Source of the DNA: Alphaproteobacteria bacterium
GTDB taxonomy: Bacteria; Pseudomonadota; Alphaproteobacteria; Puniceispirillales; Puniceispirillaceae
Assembly (NCBI GenBank): GCA_009936885.1
Contig: JAACDT010000032.1
Coordinates: 1-11,200, forward strand
Length of the DNA: 11,200 bases
Direction of reading: 5' to 3'
In this document: positions 7,713 to 11,200 of the stretch, piece by piece
Numbering within the stretch: position 1 is the first letter of the stretch
Layout of the letters: every line of letters begins with the position of its first letter
The notes under the pieces: model-generated
What the model was told of the DNA's origin: nothing
The model's database searches: none
What the model saw: only the letters and a program-made list of their open reading frames with translations
Translations under genes and position numbers: made by a program

Positions 7713-9974
7713 ATGGCCATGTCACCAGACACCTCGATAAAAAATACACCCCCTCCTTCTCTGATTGCCAAAGTGCGGGTATCTGTTCCTATTTCCATGC
7801 CGAACACCCAAAATGCCAAGAGCGAGTTTGATTATGTTGTAGGTTCTACCCTAAAGCTGGAGAGAGGATGTGTTGTAGAGGTATCATTTGCAAATCGAAT
7901 TATTTGGGGTGTTGTATATGAGTGCAATTATGAAACAGAAATTGAACATTCCAAATTAAAGCCAATTTTATCTGTGAGTAACGCGTCCCCAATTAACAAT
8001 GCAACCCTTGAGTTTTTAAATCAGGTGAGTGAATGGACGATGGCACCTTTTGGACAAATACTCCGAATGATGCTGTGTGTCCCAAATGCCTTAAAATCTG
8101 ATGTGCCAGTTATGTGTTATGGATTATCATCGCCAGCGCAATTCAATGTTGAACAGCTTTCTGCATCCAGACAAAAAATTATAGCATGGTGCCAGCATAA
8201 CCCCCCAGTTCCCGCAAATATTCTGGTGAGTGAAACGGGGGTGAGTTATAGCACGGTTCTTGCGATGGTAAAGGCAGGACAGCTAAAAAAAATAGAGGCA
8301 TCGCCGCGTCAAAACCGAGATATAAAAACCACATTAAGCTCTCTTACAAGTGCAATTAGGTCAGCTAGCACACTTAATCTTAGCCCAGAGCAAATCCACG
8401 CAGCCCAAAAAATCAATGAAACAGAGAATGGCTTTAGCGTAGCTCTGCTTGATGGCGTAACAGGGTCTGGCAAAACAGAAGTTTATTTTGAGCTGGTAAA
8501 AAAGCAGATATTACAGGGTCGACAATGTTTAATTTTGCTTCCGGAGATTGTGCTGGCAACGAGCTGGGTTAATCGATTTAAAAAATGGTTCGGCTTTATG
8601 CCTAATATTTGGCACTCTGGTATTTCTGCTGGTAAGAAAAAACGCATTTGGCGTGAGATAAATGATGGGCATCCAGGTGTGGTAGTAGGCGCGCGCTCGG
8701 CCTTGTTTCTTCCTTTTTCTAATTTGGGGGCAATCATTGTCGATGAAGAACATGAGGCAGGCTATAAACAAGAAGAACAGGTGATATACCATGCGAGAGA
8801 TATGGCAATTCTGCGCGCTAAACATGCCGATTGTTCTATTGTTCTTGCGACAGCAACACCGTCTCTTGAAAGCTGGATAAATGTTCGCAAAGGGCGCTAT
8901 CAGCATATAATACTTGCTAATCGATATGGTGTTGCGACTATGCCAGACATTCAAACCATTGACCTGAGAAAATTTAAACCTGCATTTGGTAAATGGATAA
9001 GCGAGCCGCTACTCAGCGATATGCAACATAGATTAAAGTCAGATCAGCAAATATTATTATACTTAAATCGCAGGGGATATGCCCCGCTCGCTGTGTGTAG
9101 TGAGTGCGGTGTTAAGCAAAGCTGTCATCAATGTGATAGCCTGTTAGTCACACATCGCCTCAGCAATCAGCTACGCTGTCATCAATGTGGCATTGCCCGC
9201 CCGTTTCAAAATAGATGCCAGTCTTGTTGGCAGACAAATTCAATACAGCTGGTGGGGCCAGGGGTTGAGCGTCTAGCAGAGGAGGTCTACCAGCTTTTTC
9301 CAGAGGCAAGCGTTACAATCTTATCAAGTGATACCCTTACTAACCCCGCACAAATGGCACTTACCATCAAATCTATAGAAGAGGGCGAGGTTGATATTAT
9401 AATAGGTACCCAGATGGTTGCCAAAGGACATCATTTTCCAAAACTAACCTGTGTTGCGGTTATTGACGGTGACCTTGGTTTATCTGGTGGGGATTTGCGC
9501 GCATCAGAGAGAACATATCAGTTGCTAACGCAGGTTGCGGGCAGGTCTGGAAGGGAGAAACAAACAGGCACGGTTTTTATTCAAACAGCAGAGCCAACGC
9601 ATCCAGTATTACAAGCATTAAAATCTCAGAACAGAGATGCCTATTTTGAATTAGAGATGGAAATGCGTCGTTCCGCAGATATGCCGCCCTATAAAAGACT
9701 AGCAGCCATAATCTATTCTAGCCTTAATGAATTAGCGCTTGCGGACTATGTGAAAACACTAGCCAGCCATAAACCACAATTTGAGGATGTTCAAATTTTT
9801 GGACCAGCGTCAGCGCCTATTTATCAGATAAAGGGTCGTTATAGAGTTCGTTTTTTAATCAATGCGCCCAAACAGGTAAATATTCAAAAAATCATAAAAA
9901 GTTGGAACGCTAGCATTACAATGCCGTCCACCATCAGAAGGCAAATAGATATAGATCCCTATAATTTTATGTAG
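7713..9974 (+). CDS. priA: Primosomal protein N' (replication restart helicase PriA)
   Basis: This is a superfamily 2 3'-to-5' DNA helicase that binds stalled or repaired forks and starts reloading of the replicative helicase. The 753 residues compare with 732 in E. coli. An N-terminal 3'-DNA-end-binding domain lies at about 20-115. Helicase motifs follow: Walker A GVTGSGKT (248-255, K254), DEEH (344-347), ATPS (381-384), GTQMVAKGHHFP (from 565) and QVAGRSGRE (607-615). Eight zinc-binding cysteines in four CxxC pairs lie between the helicase lobes: C462/C465, C471/C474, C489/C492 and C502/C505. The start is ATG 7713 or ATG 7719, since both are in frame and only a weak TAGAG precedes them (7698-7702). 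A later start would cut the N-terminal domain. The gene lies just before the F1 ATPase operon, as in many alphaproteobacteria. Confidence 0.96.
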   Translation: MAMSPDTSIKNTPPPSLIAKVRVSVPISMPNTQNAKSEFDYVVGSTLKLERGCVVEVSFANRIIWGVVYECNYETEIEHSKLKPILSVSNASPINNATLEFLNQVSEWTMAPFGQILRMMLCVPNALKSDVPVMCYGLSSPAQFNVEQLSASRQKIIAWCQHNPPVPANILVSETGVSYSTVLAMVKAGQLKKIEASPRQNRDIKTTLSSLTSAIRSASTLNLSPEQIHAAQKINETENGFSVALLDGVTGSGKTEVYFELVKKQILQGRQCLILLPEIVLATSWVNRFKKWFGFMPNIWHSGISAGKKKRIWREINDGHPGVVVGARSALFLPFSNLGAIIVDEEHEAGYKQEEQVIYHARDMAILRAKHADCSIVLATATPSLESWINVRKGRYQHIILANRYGVATMPDIQTIDLRKFKPAFGKWISEPLLSDMQHRLKSDQQILLYLNRRGYAPLAVCSECGVKQSCHQCDSLLVTHRLSNQLRCHQCGIARPFQNRCQSCWQTNSIQLVGPGVERLAEEVYQLFPEASVTILSSDTLTNPAQMALTIKSIEEGEVDIIIGTQMVAKGHHFPKLTCVAVIDGDLGLSGGDLRASERTYQLLTQVAGRSGREKQTGTVFIQTAEPTHPVLQALKSQNRDAYFELEMEMRRSADMPPYKRLAAIIYSSLNELALADYVKTLASHKPQFEDVQIFGPASAPIYQIKGRYRVRFLINAPKQVNIQKIIKSWNASITMPSTIRRQIDIDPYNFM

Positions 9975-10006
9975 ATATTCCGAGAACAGGAATATCGTCA
10001 TTTTTT
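9974..10006 (+). terminator. Rho-independent-type terminator at the priA stop
   Basis: A perfect 8-pair inverted repeat, GATATTCC (9974-9981) and GGAATATC (9989-9996), encloses a 7-base loop. Four bases later comes a run of six T (10001-10006). The left arm begins on the last base of the priA TAG stop. The form and position fit an intrinsic terminator that separates priA from the atp operon. The stem has only three G-C pairs and the T-run does not directly touch it, so strength is uncertain. Confidence 0.6.
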
Positions 10007-10131
10007 GGCGTAATTTTAAACACAAATACTTGCCTTTACTGCATGTGTATGATAGCTCACCATGTAGATATTTCACAACTCGTTCTGTGTATCGATTAGG
10101 ATGCGTGGATTAATCGTAAAAAGGTGGTAAT
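10007..10131 (+). promoter_or_regulatory. Leader and probable promoter region of the atp (F1) operon
   Basis: This is the non-coding stretch between the priA terminator and atpH, where the F1 operon promoter is expected. The best -35/-10 guess is TTCACA (10072-10077) with TAGGAT (10097-10102), but the 19-base spacing is long, so it is only a candidate. A 6-pair inverted repeat, CGATTA (10093-10098) and TAATCG (10111-10116), ends 4 bases before the ribosome site and would form a hairpin if it lies within the transcript. No small ORF with a credible start was seen. Confidence 0.35.
10121..10127 (+). promoter_or_regulatory. atpH ribosome binding site supporting a GTG start
   Basis: AAGGTGG is a near-perfect Shine-Dalgarno sequence 4 bases before the GTG at 10132. 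The ATG at 10130-10132 overlaps that GTG but is out of frame and immediately followed by TGA, so it cannot start the gene. This fixes GTG as the atpH start. Confidence 0.75.
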
Positions 10132-10686
10132 GTGAGTTCAATAACCGCAGGTTTGGCAGGAAGATACGCTTCAGCTTTATACCAGCTGGCGACAGAGGCT
10201 AAACAAGTTGACGATATATTACTTGACTTGAATTCGTTTAACGAATTGATAGATAATAATGCAGATCTTCAAACGCTGATTTATTCTCCTGTGTTCGGAG
10301 CGGATAAAAAAGCAGCCGCGGTTGGGCATCTATTAAAAAAAGCGAAGGCTAATGCCTTAGTCATTCAATTTATTGGCACAATTGCAAAGAATGGGCGGTT
10401 ATTTGCAATCTCCTCTATCATCTCCGCTTTTATAAAAGAAGTTGATAATAGGCGCGGAAAAATATCAGCAGAAGTTGTATCTGCTATCCCACTAGATGAT
10501 AAGCGCCAAGCCAAGATTCAGGAATCTATTATTTCTCTTGCTGATGCGAAAGATGTGTCGCTTGTGATGCGGGTGGATCCCTCTTTGATTGGCGGACTTG
10601 TAATTCGTATCGGATCGCGTATGTTCGATACATCACTTAAAACGAAACTGAACCGGCTTGAATCGGCCATGAAGGGTGTTGCATAA
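10132..10686 (+). CDS. atpH: ATP synthase F1 subunit delta
   Basis: The delta (OSCP) subunit is part of the peripheral stalk of F1Fo ATP synthase. It links the top of the F1 alpha/beta ring to the membrane-anchored b subunits on the cytoplasmic face of the inner membrane. The 184 residues match the usual 175-190. The N-terminal helical domain, which contacts alpha, covers about 1-105 and opens with the typical [14 protein letters not shown]. The C-terminal part carries the family signature at about 149-172 ([18 protein letters not shown], then SLKTKL). It uses a GTG start with a strong ribosome site. It is the first gene of an F1-only operon (expected order atpHAGDC), so the F0 genes must lie elsewhere. 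Its TAA stop overlaps the atpA ATG by one base. Confidence 0.95.
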   Translation: MSSITAGLAGRYASALYQLATEAKQVDDILLDLNSFNELIDNNADLQTLIYSPVFGADKKAAAVGHLLKKAKANALVIQFIGTIAKNGRLFAISSIISAFIKEVDNRRGKISAEVVSAIPLDDKRQAKIQESIISLADAKDVSLVMRVDPSLIGGLVIRIGSRMFDTSLKTKLNRLESAMKGVA

Positions 10687-11200
10687 TGGATATCCGTGCA
10701 GCTGAAATTTCAGCAATTTTAAAAGAGCAAATTTCTAATTTTGGAAACGAAGCTGAAGTAGCCGAAGTTGGCAGGGTTTTGTCAATCGGAGATGGTATTG
10801 CCCGTGTATATGGCCTTGACCAGGTTCAAGCTGGAGAATTAGTAGAGTTTGATAATGGGGTTAAAGGCATGGCCCTTAACCTTGAGACAGATAATGTCGG
10901 TGTAGTGATTTTTGGCGAGGACCGCGGCATTCAAGAAGGCAATGTGGTACGGCGTACAGAAACAATTGTTGATACGCCTATTGGAATGGGCTTGCTTGGG
11001 CGCGTTGTTGACGCGCTTGGAAATCCGATTGATGGTAAAGGCCCTATTACAGATGTTAAGCGAAGCAGAGTGGAAGTTAAGGCACCTGGTATTATGCCTC
11101 GCCAATCTGTGTTTGAGCCAATGCAAACTGGCTTAAAAGCCATTGACAGTCTTATTCCTATTGGGCGTGGCCAGCGAGAATTGATTATCGGAGATAGACA
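10686..11200 (+). CDS. atpA: ATP synthase F1 subunit alpha (3' partial)
   Basis: The alpha subunit alternates with beta in the F1 hexamer and binds nucleotide non-catalytically. Only the first 171 codons of about 510 are inside the window, and the frame is open to the edge. The N-terminal delta-contacting helix ([16 protein letters not shown]) is followed by the beta-barrel domain at about residues 24-93 ([17 protein letters not shown]). The start of the nucleotide-binding domain follows ([15 protein letters not shown], then [17 protein letters not shown]). The window ends inside the Walker A motif, at GDR plus two bases of the next codon. The start is firm: AAGGG at 10672-10676 lies 9 bases upstream, and TAATG overlaps the atpH stop, which implies translational coupling. 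Confidence 0.97.
   Translation, partial: MDIRAAEISAILKEQISNFGNEAEVAEVGRVLSIGDGIARVYGLDQVQAGELVEFDNGVKGMALNLETDNVGVVIFGEDRGIQEGNVVRRTETIVDTPIGMGLLGRVVDALGNPIDGKGPITDVKRSRVEVKAPGIMPRQSVFEPMQTGLKAIDSLIPIGRGQRELIIGDR

Noticed and set aside
8529..8954. 141-codon open frame on the minus strand inside priA
   Set aside because: It is antisense to the helicase motifs of priA, has a low-complexity cysteine- and phenylalanine-rich composition, and has no plausible neighbour or ribosome site.
10030..10053. atp promoter from TTGCCT (10030-10035) and TATGAT (10048-10053)
   Set aside because: Each half looks reasonable alone, but the 12-base spacing is too short for a sigma-70-type promoter.
10839..11143. 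Overlapping small frames on both strands at the 3' end
   Set aside because: They are shadows of atpA, whose true frame starts at 10686 and is open to the window edge.
1..11200. A novel accessory, defence or mobile system
   Set aside because: Every gene-sized stretch is explained by a conserved housekeeping gene, the largest non-coding gap is 157 bases, and composition is uniform. I saw no repeat array, transposase, toxin-antitoxin or unexplained conserved frame.

Overview
This window is an ordinary, densely coding piece of a bacterial chromosome, almost certainly from an alphaproteobacterium. The evidence is the set of proteins together with the gene order. A sucA-sucB-lpdA run is followed, on the opposite strand, by tal-DUF484-xerC. 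Then priA lies directly upstream of an F1-type ATP synthase operon that begins with atpH-atpA and has no F0 genes in front of it. A separate F1 operon behind priA is typical of Alphaproteobacteria. Base composition is moderately AT-rich by eye and uniform across the window, with no island-like segment. This would fit a low-GC marine or host-associated lineage such as the SAR116-like group, but that placement is inference only.

Layout. Bases 1-5223 (plus strand) carry the 2-oxoglutarate dehydrogenase complex: sucA (E1o, cut at its 5' end by the window edge), sucB (E2o) and lpdA (E3). Together they convert 2-oxoglutarate to succinyl-CoA and NADH in the TCA cycle. Bases 5281-7601 (minus strand) carry a tightly spaced group transcribed in the order tal (small transaldolase of the pentose phosphate pathway), a DUF484 gene, and xerC (tyrosine recombinase for chromosome dimer resolution). 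This group converges on lpdA across a 57-base gap. A 111-base divergent region (7602-7712) separates tal from priA, the replication-restart helicase, at 7713-9974 on the plus strand. A hairpin followed by a T-run sits exactly at the priA stop. After a 157-base leader come atpH (delta) and the first 171 codons of atpA (alpha), which runs off the 3' edge.

The E1o, E2o, E3, XerC, transaldolase and PriA genes retain the catalytic or metal-binding residues that can be checked, atpH retains its family signature, and no coding region is frameshifted. No tRNA, rRNA, CRISPR array, insertion sequence, phage gene, toxin-antitoxin pair or defence gene was seen. I do not see a previously undescribed system here. 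The points worth a second look are small: the transaldolase-type rather than fructose-6-phosphate-aldolase-type active site in tal, the nested dyad symmetry in the tal/priA divergent region, the hairpins at the priA stop and in the atp leader, and start-site choices for lpdA and atpH.
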